NCBI GenBank assembly: GCA_964482395.1
Contig: CAYZXK010000211.1
Location: forward strand, 1 to 48,217
Direction: 5' to 3'
From: CAYZXK01 sp964482395
GTDB taxonomy: Bacteria > Planctomycetota > Phycisphaerae > UBA1845 > Fen-1342
DNA: 48,217 bases
Part shown: one piece after another, positions 25,716 through 34,902 of the stretch
How positions within the stretch are numbered: position 1 is the stretch's first letter
Layout: each line of letters starts with the position of its first letter
Notes under the pieces: model-generated
Seen by the model: the letters and a program-made list of their open reading frames with translations, nothing else
What the model was told of the DNA's origin: nothing
The model's database searches: none
Translations under genes and position numbers: made by a program

Positions 25716-27125
25716 ATGCCGTCCACGGCTGCCGACGTTCTGCTGGTCAGCGACGATCGGGCGTTCTGCGAATTGGTGAGCACACACCGGCCGCCGGGAG
25801 CGACGCTGCAATGCCTTGGCCCCAAAGAGCTTGCGAGCCAGCCCGCGATTTGTGCGCGTCAGGTGTGGATCGACCTGGACTCGGCGACGGGGACTTGCTT
25901 GCCCAATGGGCCACGCCGAGTCTACTTTCATTCGCCCAGCCGGGTACCCGCCGAGAACCTGCCGCCGGGCCTTTTCATCCGCAAGCCCTGCACGGAGGCG
26001 GTGTTCGACGTTCTGTGGGCGGGTGTTGTCACCCGCGCCGGTAACGGTCCCGGTCCCAGGGCCGACTCGGCCGAACGGCACTTGCCGGGCTGGCTCCTCA
26101 ATTTCCACGAGCTTAATCTCAAGGTACTGTGCCGGAAGTGTGTCGGCGAACTGCCGGCCCGCCTGGGCTACCAGCAGGCCTCCCTCTACCTCCACGACGC
26201 CCGACATGGCCTGCTCCGCCTGGCCGAGACCACTCACCGTCGGCCGATTGACCTGGCAGTCCAGACCGATGCGGCAGAATCGCACCTGATGGTCGCGGTG
26301 GCGCGCAGCGGGCAGATGCTGCGAACCGACCGGACCTCGGACGAGCTGACCGCCCGGGGCATCCGATTCCGACCGGATCGACTTTACCAGGACGACCACT
26401 GCCTGGTAGTGCCGCTGCGGAGCGAAGGGCAGTTATGGGGCGTGCTCTGCTTCAGCGGGCGGACGCAAAGCCCAGAGGTCGAGGTGGGGGTGCCCCTGGC
26501 CGAAGTCTTCAAGTTCATCGGCAAGGCACTGCATCATGCCTGCGCCTATGACCAGGCCCGCATTGAGGCCCGGGTGGACTCTCTGACGGGGCTTTTCAAT
26601 CAGCGGTGGATGATTGAGGCCCTGGAGAAGGAGATCCGCCGGGCCCAGCGGTTCGGGACCGCTCTGTCGGTGGTCATGCTAGATTTGGACGGCCTCAAGA
26701 CCGTCAACGACCAAAAAGGGCATGCCGCCGGCGACTGCCTGCTGCTCCATGTGGCCGGACGAATCAAAGCCGTTTTGAGGCAGTTCGACGGAGCAGCCCG
26801 CGTGGGTGGCGACGAGTTCGTGGTGATGCTCCCCGCCACCGGCCTGAAAGGGGCCCAGCAGGTCGGCCGGCGGCTGCTTCAGTCCATTCGAGACGAAGTG
26901 GTTCGATTCAACGACCACCCGCTGCCGATCACGGCCAGCGTGGGGGTGGCGGAATGGCGACCAGGTTGGGATGCCCGCACGCTGATCGAGGCGGCCGACC
27001 GGGCCATGTACCAGGCCAAGCGCCAGGGACGCGACCAAGCCGCCTGTTATGCCGCCGACGGCGACCTGGATGCCGACCAGCACTCTCCCAAGACTTCCGG
27101 CCGCAGCGTCGAGCCGGTGCGATGA
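25716..27125 (+). CDS. Diguanylate cyclase with receiver-like and GAF-like N-terminal domains
   Basis: 469 residues. Residues 1-100 look like a receiver domain with D13/D14, D53 and K90 (FIRKP) in the right order. A GAF-like domain follows (about 130-275: QASLYLHDARHGLLRLAET, then CLVVPLRSEGQLWGVLCFSG). The GGDEF domain starts near 287 (DSLTGLFNQRWM) and has intact GGDEF at 364-368. The inhibitory I-site RQFD (355-358) is exactly five residues upstream. The enzyme should therefore make c-di-GMP and be product-inhibited. Its place next to the flagellar block suggests a role in the motile-sessile switch. Confidence 0.92.
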   Translation: MPSTAADVLLVSDDRAFCELVSTHRPPGATLQCLGPKELASQPAICARQVWIDLDSATGTCLPNGPRRVYFHSPSRVPAENLPPGLFIRKPCTEAVFDVLWAGVVTRAGNGPGPRADSAERHLPGWLLNFHELNLKVLCRKCVGELPARLGYQQASLYLHDARHGLLRLAETTHRRPIDLAVQTDAAESHLMVAVARSGQMLRTDRTSDELTARGIRFRPDRLYQDDHCLVVPLRSEGQLWGVLCFSGRTQSPEVEVGVPLAEVFKFIGKALHHACAYDQARIEARVDSLTGLFNQRWMIEALEKEIRRAQRFGTALSVVMLDLDGLKTVNDQKGHAAGDCLLLHVAGRIKAVLRQFDGAARVGGDEFVVMLPATGLKGAQQVGRRLLQSIRDEVVRFNDHPLPITASVGVAEWRPGWDARTLIEAADRAMYQAKRQGRDQAACYAADGDLDADQHSPKTSGRSVEPVR

Positions 27126-27137
27126 AGGGCCGGGGGG

Positions 27138-27692
27138 CTATTCCTTGCCGAGGTAGGCTTTCGAGCGGGTGTCGACCCGGATAGTGTCGCCGATCTTGAT
27201 GAAGAGCGGAACCCGCACGGTCAGCCCGTTCTCCAGGGTGGCTTCCTTGAGCACGCTGCTGGCGGCGCCCACTGAATGAGCTGGGGCGGCGGTCTGGGCC
27301 ACCTTCAACCGGATCACCTCGGGCAGATCCAGCGCCACGGGCCGGCTTTCCACGCACAGCACCCGGTATTCCTCACCCTCCTTCAAGAAGGGCTCCCCCC
27401 CATGAAGTTGCTCGGCTGACAGGGTATGCTCCTCGAAGGTTTCGCTGTCCATGAACACGTGCTGGCCGCCATGCGGGTAAAGGTACTGCATGGTGCGGAT
27501 CGCGTGGGGAACCTCCTCGATCGGCTCCAGCTCGGCCAGGGTCCGATCCACAGGCCGTCCATCACGGATGTCCCGCAGGGAGACATGCACGGTCGGACGC
27601 TGCTTGCCTGAGTGGCGTTCCTGATAGTCCGTGACGGTGTAGATGTGGCCCTGGTGACGGATCAGCATACCACGCTTGAGCGGAACGTTCAT
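27138..27692 (-). CDS. efp: Elongation factor P
   Basis: 184 residues with the three beta-barrel domains of EF-P. The N-terminal KOW-like domain starts LKRGMLIRHQGHIYTVTDYQ, the middle domain has TMQYLYPHGGQHVFMDSETF and the last is VRVPLFIKIGDTIRVDTRSKAYLG. EF-P rescues ribosomes stalled on polyproline. The loop that reaches the peptidyl-transferase centre reads HSGKQRP with K30 in the position of the modified lysine, in place of the common PGKG. GGAGA precedes the start. It is divergent from the gene at 27760. Confidence 0.92.
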   Translation of the reverse strand: MNVPLKRGMLIRHQGHIYTVTDYQERHSGKQRPTVHVSLRDIRDGRPVDRTLAELEPIEEVPHAIRTMQYLYPHGGQHVFMDSETFEEHTLSAEQLHGGEPFLKEGEEYRVLCVESRPVALDLPEVIRLKVAQTAAPAHSVGAASSVLKEATLENGLTVRVPLFIKIGDTIRVDTRSKAYLGKE

Positions 27693-27759
27693 GGACAGCT
27701 CTCCGGGCTCAGGTTATCGCTATTATGATGACAGTATTTCCGCCGGGTACGCAATAGCC

Positions 27760-30099
27760 ATGCCCGATCCGCTCCGACCGATTCTGGCCCGCCTCGGGCC
27801 GCCGCTGAGCGTCATCGCGGCCGGCCTGGCCGCGTACGCCACCAGCTTCAGCGGCGCAATGATCTTTGACGACCAGGCCATCCGGGTCAGCCCCTACGTC
27901 CGCAGTCTGTGGCCGCCCTGGCAGGCCCTTCGCTGGCCGGACGAGACCACCCTGGCTGGCCGGCCCCTGGTCTGCCTCAGCTTGGCGGTCAACTACGCCA
28001 TCAGCGGAATGCAGGTCTGGAGCTATCACCTGCTCAACCTGGCAGTCCATGTCCTGGCCGGACTGACCCTGCTGGGAGTGCTCCGGCGGACCCTCCAGAC
28101 TCCTGCCATGCGGCCCCGGTGGGGAGCCTCGGCTACCAAATTCGGGCTGACCGTGGCTCTACTTTGGACGGTCCACCCCTTGCTCACCGAATCGGTGACC
28201 TATATCACCACCCGCACCGAGTCGATGATGGGGTTATTCCTGCTGCTGACCCTGTACTGCGCGATTCGGAGCACCGCCGAACCAGAATCCCGGGGCTGGC
28301 AACTGGCAGCGGTAATCGCCTGCGGACTGGGCATGGCCTCCAAACAGTCGATGGTCGGAGCGCCGCTGCTGGTGCTGCTGTACGACCGGACCTTCCTGGC
28401 CGGGTCATTTCGTCGGGTACTGGGGCAGCGAAAAGGCCTCTACCTGGGCCTGGCCCTGACCTGGATTCTGCTGGCCGGCCTGGTCATCACCGGCCAGATG
28501 TCCAAGTCGGTGGGATTCGGTTTCGAGCGGCTGACCCCCTACACTTACGCTTTGACACAAACTACCGTGATTCTCCACTACCTGCGGCTGGCGCTCTGGC
28601 CGCATCCGCTGGTGATCTCGTACGACGATTGGCCGGTGGTCAGCTCGCTCGCCGCGGCTTGGCCACAGGCGCTGACGATTCTGGCCCTGCTGGCGGCGAC
28701 GATTGCGGGCCTGCTGCGTAATAGCTGGCTCGGTTTTGTCGGAGCCTGGTTCTTCATCATTCTGGCGCCCACCTCGAGCTTCCTGCCCATCGTGACTGAG
28801 ATAGCCGCCGAGCGGCGAATGTACCTGCCATTGATCTCGGTGCTGGTGCTGGTCGTATGGGCGGCATCGGCCGGCCTGGGCTGGGCGGCTAGCCGGTGGC
28901 CAGCGGCAGCCCGGACCAAACCCGCGATCAGCATCGCCCTGGCGGCAGCCGGGGTTCTGGCCGGCATAGCCGCCACCGCCAGACGGAATCTGGATTACCG
29001 GAGCGAGGAGACCATCTGGACCGATACGCTTGCCAAGCGACCCGACAACCTGATGGCCAAGAAGTGCCTGGCGGCAGTGCGCTACCAGCAAGGTCGATAC
29101 GACGAGCAAATCGAACTGCTGACCGATGTGGTCCGGGCGGGTCGCGGCGGAGCGCCCACCCGCTACAACCTGGCGCTGGCCCTATCCCACCAGAACCGGC
29201 TGGCGGAGGCCGCCACTTACTACCAGCAGGCGATCAACCTGGACCCCAACCACGTCATGGCTCGAGCCAATTATGCCGATGTGCTGGCCGCCCTGGGCCG
29301 AACCGAGCAAGCCATCGAGCAACTCGCCTGGCTGACCGAACACCAGCCCCAGGAGGTAGCGACCCGACTGCGACTGGCGAGGCTCTATGAGGCGACCGGA
29401 CGCCTGCCCGAAGCGGCCGAACAGTGCCGGGCCACCCTTCAGATCAATCCCACCGACCCGGCGGCGCACCGCCAACTGGGAGCTGTGCTGGCCCGCCAGG
29501 GCCGACTGCCGGAGGCCCGCCATCACCTGTCGGAGGCGGTCCGGCTACGGCCCGAGTCGATCGACCTGCGCCTGCAACTGGCCGAGGTTCAGATGCAGAT
29601 CGGGGAGCTGGCCGCAGCTCGGCAACACATCGATATTGCTATCCGGGCCTGGCCGGATCGGGCCGAGCCGCATTATCATCTGGCCACCCTGTTGGTCTTG
29701 CAGGGGAGAATGGCCGAGGCGATTGAGGCCTACCGAGCCTGTTTGAAACTTCGACCGAGCTGGGCGGCCGCGGCCAACAACCTGGCCTGGGTTCTGGCGA
29801 CCGCCGCCGACGAGCGTCTCCGCAACCCGACCGAGGCCGTACGACTGGCCGAGCAGGCTTGCAACCTGGAAGGCTGGGACAATCCGGGCGACCTGGATAC
29901 GCTGGCGGCCGCGTACGCCGCCGCCGGTCGCTTCGAAGAAGCGATCCGGACCGCGAGCCGGGCCATCGAGCTGGCCAGCGGGCGGGGGCAGGCCGAGGCG
30001 GCAGCCGAGATCGAGCGACGACTGGCCGAATACCGGGCCGGTCGACCATTCGTGGACCGGTCAACGGCCGCCAGTCAGCCCGCCGAAGGAACCCACTAG
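27760..30099 (+). CDS. TMTC-like multi-pass membrane protein with C-terminal TPR array
   Basis: 779 residues. The N-terminal half (to about 420) has some ten membrane helices with an early FDD motif (MIFDDQAIRVSPYV) and a TYITTRTESMMGLF segment, the layout of the GT-C / TMTC family. The C-terminal half has at least six TPR units (for instance AEAATYYQQAINLDPNHVMA and AEAIEAYRACLKLRPSWAAA). Eukaryotic TMTCs transfer mannose to proteins. For bacterial relatives the substrate is unknown, and sugar transfer from a lipid carrier is a guess. ATG 27760 is chosen because earlier in-frame starts would overlap the divergent efp promoter region. Confidence 0.82.
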   Translation: MPDPLRPILARLGPPLSVIAAGLAAYATSFSGAMIFDDQAIRVSPYVRSLWPPWQALRWPDETTLAGRPLVCLSLAVNYAISGMQVWSYHLLNLAVHVLAGLTLLGVLRRTLQTPAMRPRWGASATKFGLTVALLWTVHPLLTESVTYITTRTESMMGLFLLLTLYCAIRSTAEPESRGWQLAAVIACGLGMASKQSMVGAPLLVLLYDRTFLAGSFRRVLGQRKGLYLGLALTWILLAGLVITGQMSKSVGFGFERLTPYTYALTQTTVILHYLRLALWPHPLVISYDDWPVVSSLAAAWPQALTILALLAATIAGLLRNSWLGFVGAWFFIILAPTSSFLPIVTEIAAERRMYLPLISVLVLVVWAASAGLGWAASRWPAAARTKPAISIALAAAGVLAGIAATARRNLDYRSEETIWTDTLAKRPDNLMAKKCLAAVRYQQGRYDEQIELLTDVVRAGRGGAPTRYNLALALSHQNRLAEAATYYQQAINLDPNHVMARANYADVLAALGRTEQAIEQLAWLTEHQPQEVATRLRLARLYEATGRLPEAAEQCRATLQINPTDPAAHRQLGAVLARQGRLPEARHHLSEAVRLRPESIDLRLQLAEVQMQIGELAAARQHIDIAIRAWPDRAEPHYHLATLLVLQGRMAEAIEAYRACLKLRPSWAAAANNLAWVLATAADERLRNPTEAVRLAEQACNLEGWDNPGDLDTLAAAYAAAGRFEEAIRTASRAIELASGRGQAEAAAEIERRLAEYRAGRPFVDRSTAASQPAEGTH

Positions 30100-30166
30100 C
30101 ATGGCCCCGGATCGCCGCTAGCCACAGACATTCGAGGTACTGAGACTGGTCAGGTGGGAGTTTGAC

Positions 30167-30715
30167 ATGACTTACCTGCTGGTGACCTGCTTGCTGATCA
30201 TCGTGGCCCGTATCGCCGATGTATCACTGGGCACCATCCGAACGATCAACGTGGTGCAGGGCAGGCGACATCTGGCGCTGGTGCTGGGCTTCTTCGAGGT
30301 TCTGATCTGGGTCTTCGTGGTGTCCCGGGTCATCAGTCAGATCCAGCAGCCGATCTACGCGGTCGCCTATGCCCTGGGCTTCGCCCTGGGGAACTACGTC
30401 GGCATGACCATCGAACAGCGGCTGGCGCTCGGTCGACAGGTGGTCCGGGTCTTCACCAGAATCGGACCGGAAATGGCCGCCGCCCAGCGGGAAGCCGGGT
30501 TCCGCGTAACCCAGTTCGACGGCTACGGTCGCGACGGCCCGGTCCAGGAACTGTTCATCGAAGTCGGTCGGCGGGACGTGGCCAAAGTCATCGCCCGGGC
30601 CCGAGCCCTGGACCCCAGATGCTACTACATGGTGGACGACGTACGCGTGGTTTCCTCGGCCAGCGCGCAGAGTCGCGAATCCACCGGCTGGCGGGCCCTG
30701 CTGAAAAAGAAGTGA
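30167..30715 (+). CDS. UPF0316 (DUF5698/DUF2179) membrane protein
   Basis: 182 residues. Three N-terminal membrane helices with the family motif ARIADVSLGTIRTINVVQGRR are followed by a cytoplasmic DUF2179-type alpha/beta domain (GFRVTQFDGYGRDGPVQELF, with R and D residues for ligand contact). The protein class has no proven function. DUF2179 domains in related proteins have been linked to small-ligand binding. GGGAG precedes ATG 30167 by seven bases. It follows the TMTC-like gene on the same strand. Confidence 0.87.
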   Translation: MTYLLVTCLLIIVARIADVSLGTIRTINVVQGRRHLALVLGFFEVLIWVFVVSRVISQIQQPIYAVAYALGFALGNYVGMTIEQRLALGRQVVRVFTRIGPEMAAAQREAGFRVTQFDGYGRDGPVQELFIEVGRRDVAKVIARARALDPRCYYMVDDVRVVSSASAQSRESTGWRALLKKK

Positions 30716-30749
30716 CTGGGGTCGATCAGGACGGAAAAGAACTGCCGGC

Positions 30750-32153
30750 CTACCCCTCCCGGCCTTCCTCACCATCAGCCTGCAACTCGATCCCCATCTC
30801 GAACCACCCGTCGCGGTAGGACCGACAGCGAACTACGTGCCCGTGGACAAACCGCCCCACCCAGCTCTTGCGCAACGGATACACCCGCACGGGCCGGGCA
30901 ACCTCGATCGGGGTGGGACTCAAAACGCCCAGCCCGAAACGCGAGAGACTATGGATCGTGACCTGGATGCCGGCTTCTTCATGGAGCCCGCCCTCCGAGG
31001 TCCGGGTCAGCGGGTTGATGCGAGCCGGGCAGTCGCACTTGTAACGCTTGTTCTGCCGGCGTTCGCGGCCGGCGGCCTGAGGCTCCTTAACCAGGCCCGC
31101 CTGCACAACCTGGTCAGGTACGCCTCGCAGCAGCCGAACCCAGGTTCCGACCACCTCGCGGTCGTACCAGTGCGGCGTGCCGGCCTGGAGTTCCAGGATC
31201 GCATCGGAGATGGTAAGGGCGCTGCGCTTGAAAGGACGGATGCCGGTCATCGCGTCGAAGCAGTCGACCACCGCGCAAATGCGGCTGACCGGCCCGATCT
31301 GTTCCCCGACCAGCCCGTCCGGGTAGCCGCTGCCGTCCGGCCGTTCGTGGTGCTGTCGGCAGACCTCAACCACCAGCTCAGGGATCTGGGCATAAGTCCG
31401 CAAATGAGCGCTGCCCGTCGCCGGATGCTGCCGGATCACCTGCCACTGCTCCGGCGAAAGCTTGCCGCGTGCGTTGAGAACCTGCTCCGGCACGAAAACC
31501 TTGCCGATGTCGTGCAGCAGGCCGGCCTGGCAGATGCGGACCAGTTGCTCACTGTCGCGATAGCCCAGCGCGTGAGCCAACGGAACCATCCAGGTTGCGA
31601 CGTTGACCATGTGCGTGGCGGTATAGAAATCGTGGTGGGAAGCTGCCACCAGGTGCGCGAAAGCCTGCGGATCGTTCAAGACCAGCGTGGAAATGGAGCG
31701 TGAGAGGGTCTCGACCCGGCCCGAGTTGGCGATCAGATCCGGGTCGGCCAGCAGCTCGTTGACCAGCTCGATGCTGGTCTCATAAACGATGGAGCACTTC
31801 TCGGCCACCGCCAGCTTCGGATCCTCGACCGCCTCCATCACCGCCTTCTCGACTTGGTTACGATAAGTGGCCTGGTCGGCGATGCGGATATAGACAAACC
31901 GCCGGCCGCTATCCAAAAGGCGTTGCCGGTCCTCGGCGGTGAACGGCACCTCCGGAGCGCGATAAAGCGCAAAACCGGACGCGTCCCCCTCCGCCGAACC
32001 GGAATTCCAGTTACGCAGGTAGATCGCAATGCCCTGCAACGCGGTGTGCGGAACGCGCCCCAACGGGACCGGCAGTAAGCCGCTGCGAACGGGGTGCTGC
32101 AAGGACCCGGCGCCGCCCGAACGGACCAGTTCCTGCTCGGTCGCCATGTCCAT
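30750..32153 (-). CDS. HD-GYP phosphodiesterase with C-terminal PilZ domain
   Basis: 467 residues. The HD-GYP domain has HD at 214-215 (LLHDIGK), the HHERPDGSGYPDG signature from H268 and VDCFDAMTG. Such enzymes hydrolyse c-di-GMP. From about 360 a PilZ domain follows with R366-QNK-R370 as the RxxxR switch, although the second motif reads SLSRFG where D/N-x-S-x-x-G is expected. A PilZ domain on a phosphodiesterase suggests that the substrate also controls the enzyme. ATG 32153 is preferred; 32147 is nearly equal and the ribosome-binding site is weak. Together with the cyclase at 25716 it forms a make-and-break pair near the flagellar genes. Confidence 0.9.
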   Translation of the reverse strand: MDMATEQELVRSGGAGSLQHPVRSGLLPVPLGRVPHTALQGIAIYLRNWNSGSAEGDASGFALYRAPEVPFTAEDRQRLLDSGRRFVYIRIADQATYRNQVEKAVMEAVEDPKLAVAEKCSIVYETSIELVNELLADPDLIANSGRVETLSRSISTLVLNDPQAFAHLVAASHHDFYTATHMVNVATWMVPLAHALGYRDSEQLVRICQAGLLHDIGKVFVPEQVLNARGKLSPEQWQVIRQHPATGSAHLRTYAQIPELVVEVCRQHHERPDGSGYPDGLVGEQIGPVSRICAVVDCFDAMTGIRPFKRSALTISDAILELQAGTPHWYDREVVGTWVRLLRGVPDQVVQAGLVKEPQAAGRERRQNKRYKCDCPARINPLTRTSEGGLHEEAGIQVTIHSLSRFGLGVLSPTPIEVARPVRVYPLRKSWVGRFVHGHVVRCRSYRDGWFEMGIELQADGEEGREG

Positions 32154-32343
32154 GGCCGGTTTTCCGTCGGTTATCTGACAACCCGCGTGCGGCGGCGAAA
32201 GATGTTCAGCCCCCGCAATGAGCAACCCCGGGCTCAGGTGACCGGGGTTTCATCGAAATGGCAGTCGCCGATCTTTAACTGTGGGAGCTGCCCAGCGGTG
32301 CGATAATCGCTCGGGCGGAACCGCCATGCGGTCCGAGAACGGA

Positions 32344-33759
32344 TCACTTGGCCGGCTGGTCGACCTCATGGCGGCTGAACCACATGCTGACCAGGGTTTG
32401 CAGCAGGATGCGCATGTCCAGCCACAGGCTCCAGTTCCGAATATAGTACATGTCATGCTGGATGCGTTTGTGCAGTGAGGTGGCTCCGCGCCAGCCGCGA
32501 ACCTGGGCATAGCCGGTCATGCCGGCCTTCATCTTGTGCCGCAGCATGTAGTTGGGAATCTCGTGGCGGAAGGCGGCCACGAATTCCGGCCGCTCCGGCC
32601 GCGGCCCCACCAGCGACATGTGACCGGCCAACACATTGAACAGGTTCGGAAGCTCGTCCAGACTGGTCCGTCGCAAGAAAGACCCGATCCGCGTGCGGCG
32701 GGAATCATGGGTGCGGGACCAAACCGGGCCTTCCGCCTCGGCGTCCTGCCGCATCGTGCGGAACTTGAGCATGGTGAATTCCTGCCCATCCAGCCCCATG
32801 CGCCGCTGACGGTACAGGACCGGCCCCGGGCTGCTCAACTTGATCAGTAAAGCGATGATCGCCATGGCCGGCAAAGCCGTCAGCAGACACAGGCCCCCCA
32901 CCACCAGGTCGAAGCCGCGCTTGACCATGGCGTTCCACCCGTACAGCGGCGTCTGCCGCAGCGACAGTATGGGCACGTCGTCCAGTCGGCTGACATTCGG
33001 CCGCATGGCGAAGGCGGGGTCGATGTCCGGCACCAGCCGCACGTCCGCCATGCACTGCGACAAGGCGGCCAGAACCGAATTGATCCGCCCGGCCTGGCTG
33101 GTCGGCAACGCGATGAAGACCGAATCTACCGGGTAGTGTTCAACGATCCGGTCCAACTCCGAAAGCGGACCGCGGACCGGCACCCCCCCAACCACCTGCG
33201 GCCCCTCCCGATCGTCCACGAAGTACGACACCTCAAAGCCGGTCCAGCGGTTGCGCCGCAGGGCCTGGAGCAGCCGCTGGCCGGTCCGGCCGCTGCCCAC
33301 GATGGCCGCATATCGGCGGTTGTACCCGTGGCGGCGCAAATAGCGAACCAGGCCCCGGACGCTCAGTCGAAACAACGTGAAGAGCGTGGTCCCGACCACC
33401 GCGTAGGTAGCCACGAACTGCCGGGAGATCTTGTTCGTCTGAGGCATAGCGTAGTCGATCACAACTACGACGATGGCGGCCACCACGAAAGCCTTGAAAA
33501 TGTCCCGGACTTCCCGCCACAAACCCTCGCTCCGGCGCGGACGGTAAAGGTGCAGCCGGTAGAAAATCACCAGGTGAGCCAGCACGATCAGCGGAAGCAT
33601 GGGCAGGAAGCGGTCCCGAAGGGCCGGAACGCCCTTGGCCGGATCAACCGGCAAAAGCTCGAAACGCAGCCAGTAACTGGCTAACCAGGCGACGCTGATC
33701 GCCAGCCCGTCGGCCACCATCAGCAAAGCCAGCACGAGTTGATGATGCTGCTTGAGCAT
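32344..33759 (-). CDS. Polyprenyl-phosphate sugar phosphotransferase (WcaJ/WbaP type)
   Basis: 471 residues. Four or five N-terminal membrane helices come first, then a CoA-binding-like Rossmann domain (VGSGRTGQRLLQALRR). The C-terminal catalytic domain follows (KRGFDLVVGG, MLKFRTMR, SLDELPNLFNVLAGHMSLVG, PRPERPEFV). It transfers a sugar-1-phosphate, usually glucose or galactose, from a UDP-sugar to undecaprenyl phosphate, the first step of exopolysaccharide synthesis. No glycosyltransferase or Wzx/Wzy gene is next to it, so its cluster is either split or elsewhere. Confidence 0.94.
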   Translation of the reverse strand: MLKQHHQLVLALLMVADGLAISVAWLASYWLRFELLPVDPAKGVPALRDRFLPMLPLIVLAHLVIFYRLHLYRPRRSEGLWREVRDIFKAFVVAAIVVVVIDYAMPQTNKISRQFVATYAVVGTTLFTLFRLSVRGLVRYLRRHGYNRRYAAIVGSGRTGQRLLQALRRNRWTGFEVSYFVDDREGPQVVGGVPVRGPLSELDRIVEHYPVDSVFIALPTSQAGRINSVLAALSQCMADVRLVPDIDPAFAMRPNVSRLDDVPILSLRQTPLYGWNAMVKRGFDLVVGGLCLLTALPAMAIIALLIKLSSPGPVLYRQRRMGLDGQEFTMLKFRTMRQDAEAEGPVWSRTHDSRRTRIGSFLRRTSLDELPNLFNVLAGHMSLVGPRPERPEFVAAFRHEIPNYMLRHKMKAGMTGYAQVRGWRGATSLHKRIQHDMYYIRNWSLWLDMRILLQTLVSMWFSRHEVDQPAK

Positions 33760-33912
33760 GCCAGCCCAGACGCTCCCGCTGAAAATTATGCCCGGCCGGC
33801 CGGAAGGGTCAAAGCCCCGGTGCGCCGACCGGCCCGACAGCCAGGGCCCCGCGCGACCGCGCGTCAGCCGGGCGGCCCAGACAGAAAGCCAAGCCCCTCG
33901 GGTGAAAACTCG

Positions 33913-34902
33913 TCAGCTCGTCTTCGACGCCGACCGGGCTTCCGCCGGGTACAGCAGCCCGTTCTCCAGACGCAGTACCCGGTCGGCCTGGGCGGCGATC
34001 CCGGCATCGTGTGTGACCAGGACAATGGTCTGCCCCTCCCGATGCAACTCACGCAGCAAGTCCATCAGCTCGGCACCGGCGGCCGCGTCCAGGTTGCCAG
34101 TCGGCTCGTCGGCAAACAGGACCCGCGGCCGATGTACCAGGGCCCGGGCGACCGCCGCCCGCTGCCGCTCGCCCCCCGAAAGCTCACTGGGCCGATGCTT
34201 CAACCGATCCGCCAGACCCACCCGCTCCAGTACCCGCACTGCCTCGGCCCGGGCCGCACGTCGCCGCCGCAGCCAGCCCCAACAGCTACTGCCGACCTTG
34301 CAGGGAAGCATGACGTTCTCCAGCAAGTTGAGTTCGGGCAACAGGTGGTAGAACTGGAAGACAAAACCGAAGTGTTGGCGGCGGAGTCGGACCCGACGCC
34401 GCTCGGTCGCGTGCACCAGCCCCAGCCGGGCCAGTAGCAGCAGGACCAGCACCAACAGCAGTCCGCCCAGCAGGCCGAAGGCCCAGGCCAAACCATAGAG
34501 AGAAACGTGCAGGACGCGTGGCACGTTGGGAAGCAGCCAGGGGAAGATCAGCAAGAACAGTGGCAGGCCCACCAGCAATACCAGCAACAGGCACTTGAGG
34601 GTCAGGAACAGCCCCTTTTGCAGCCCCCGCAAGGCGGTCTCCAGCCCGACCGCCAGTCGGCCGGCCCGGCTGCGGGCCCCCAGGACCGGCTGACCGGCAA
34701 AGGTCACGTCCCCCCGATCGGGCACGTCCAGAGCACCGAGGATGTGAAGGAGCGTGCTCTTGCCGCTGCCAGACTTACCCATGATGGCCACGAACTCTCC
34801 GGCCGCGACCCGCAGGTTGCACCCACGCAGCACCTTGAGTCGGCCATGCCCCATGGCATAGGAGCGATGGATGCCTTCGGCCACCAGCAGAGCCTCATTC
34901 AT
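33913..34902 (-). CDS. LolD-type ABC transporter ATPase with an inserted membrane hairpin
   Basis: 329 residues against about 230 for LolD. Walker A GKSGSGKST (42-50), Q183 in VFQFYHLLPE, signature LSGGERQ (241-247), Walker B VLFADEP with E266 and the H-loop H298 are all intact. Between Walker A and the Q-loop, residues of about 75-165 form an extra block with two strong membrane helices (about 98-124 and 134-163). An ordinary LolD has no such block. The gene overlaps the end of the permease gene by eight bases, so the two proteins almost surely form one complex of the LolCDE/MacB class. ATG 34902 has GGAGG upstream. Confidence 0.9.
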   Translation of the reverse strand: MNEALLVAEGIHRSYAMGHGRLKVLRGCNLRVAAGEFVAIMGKSGSGKSTLLHILGALDVPDRGDVTFAGQPVLGARSRAGRLAVGLETALRGLQKGLFLTLKCLLLVLLVGLPLFLLIFPWLLPNVPRVLHVSLYGLAWAFGLLGGLLLVLVLLLLARLGLVHATERRRVRLRRQHFGFVFQFYHLLPELNLLENVMLPCKVGSSCWGWLRRRRAARAEAVRVLERVGLADRLKHRPSELSGGERQRAAVARALVHRPRVLFADEPTGNLDAAAGAELMDLLRELHREGQTIVLVTHDAGIAAQADRVLRLENGLLYPAEARSASKTS

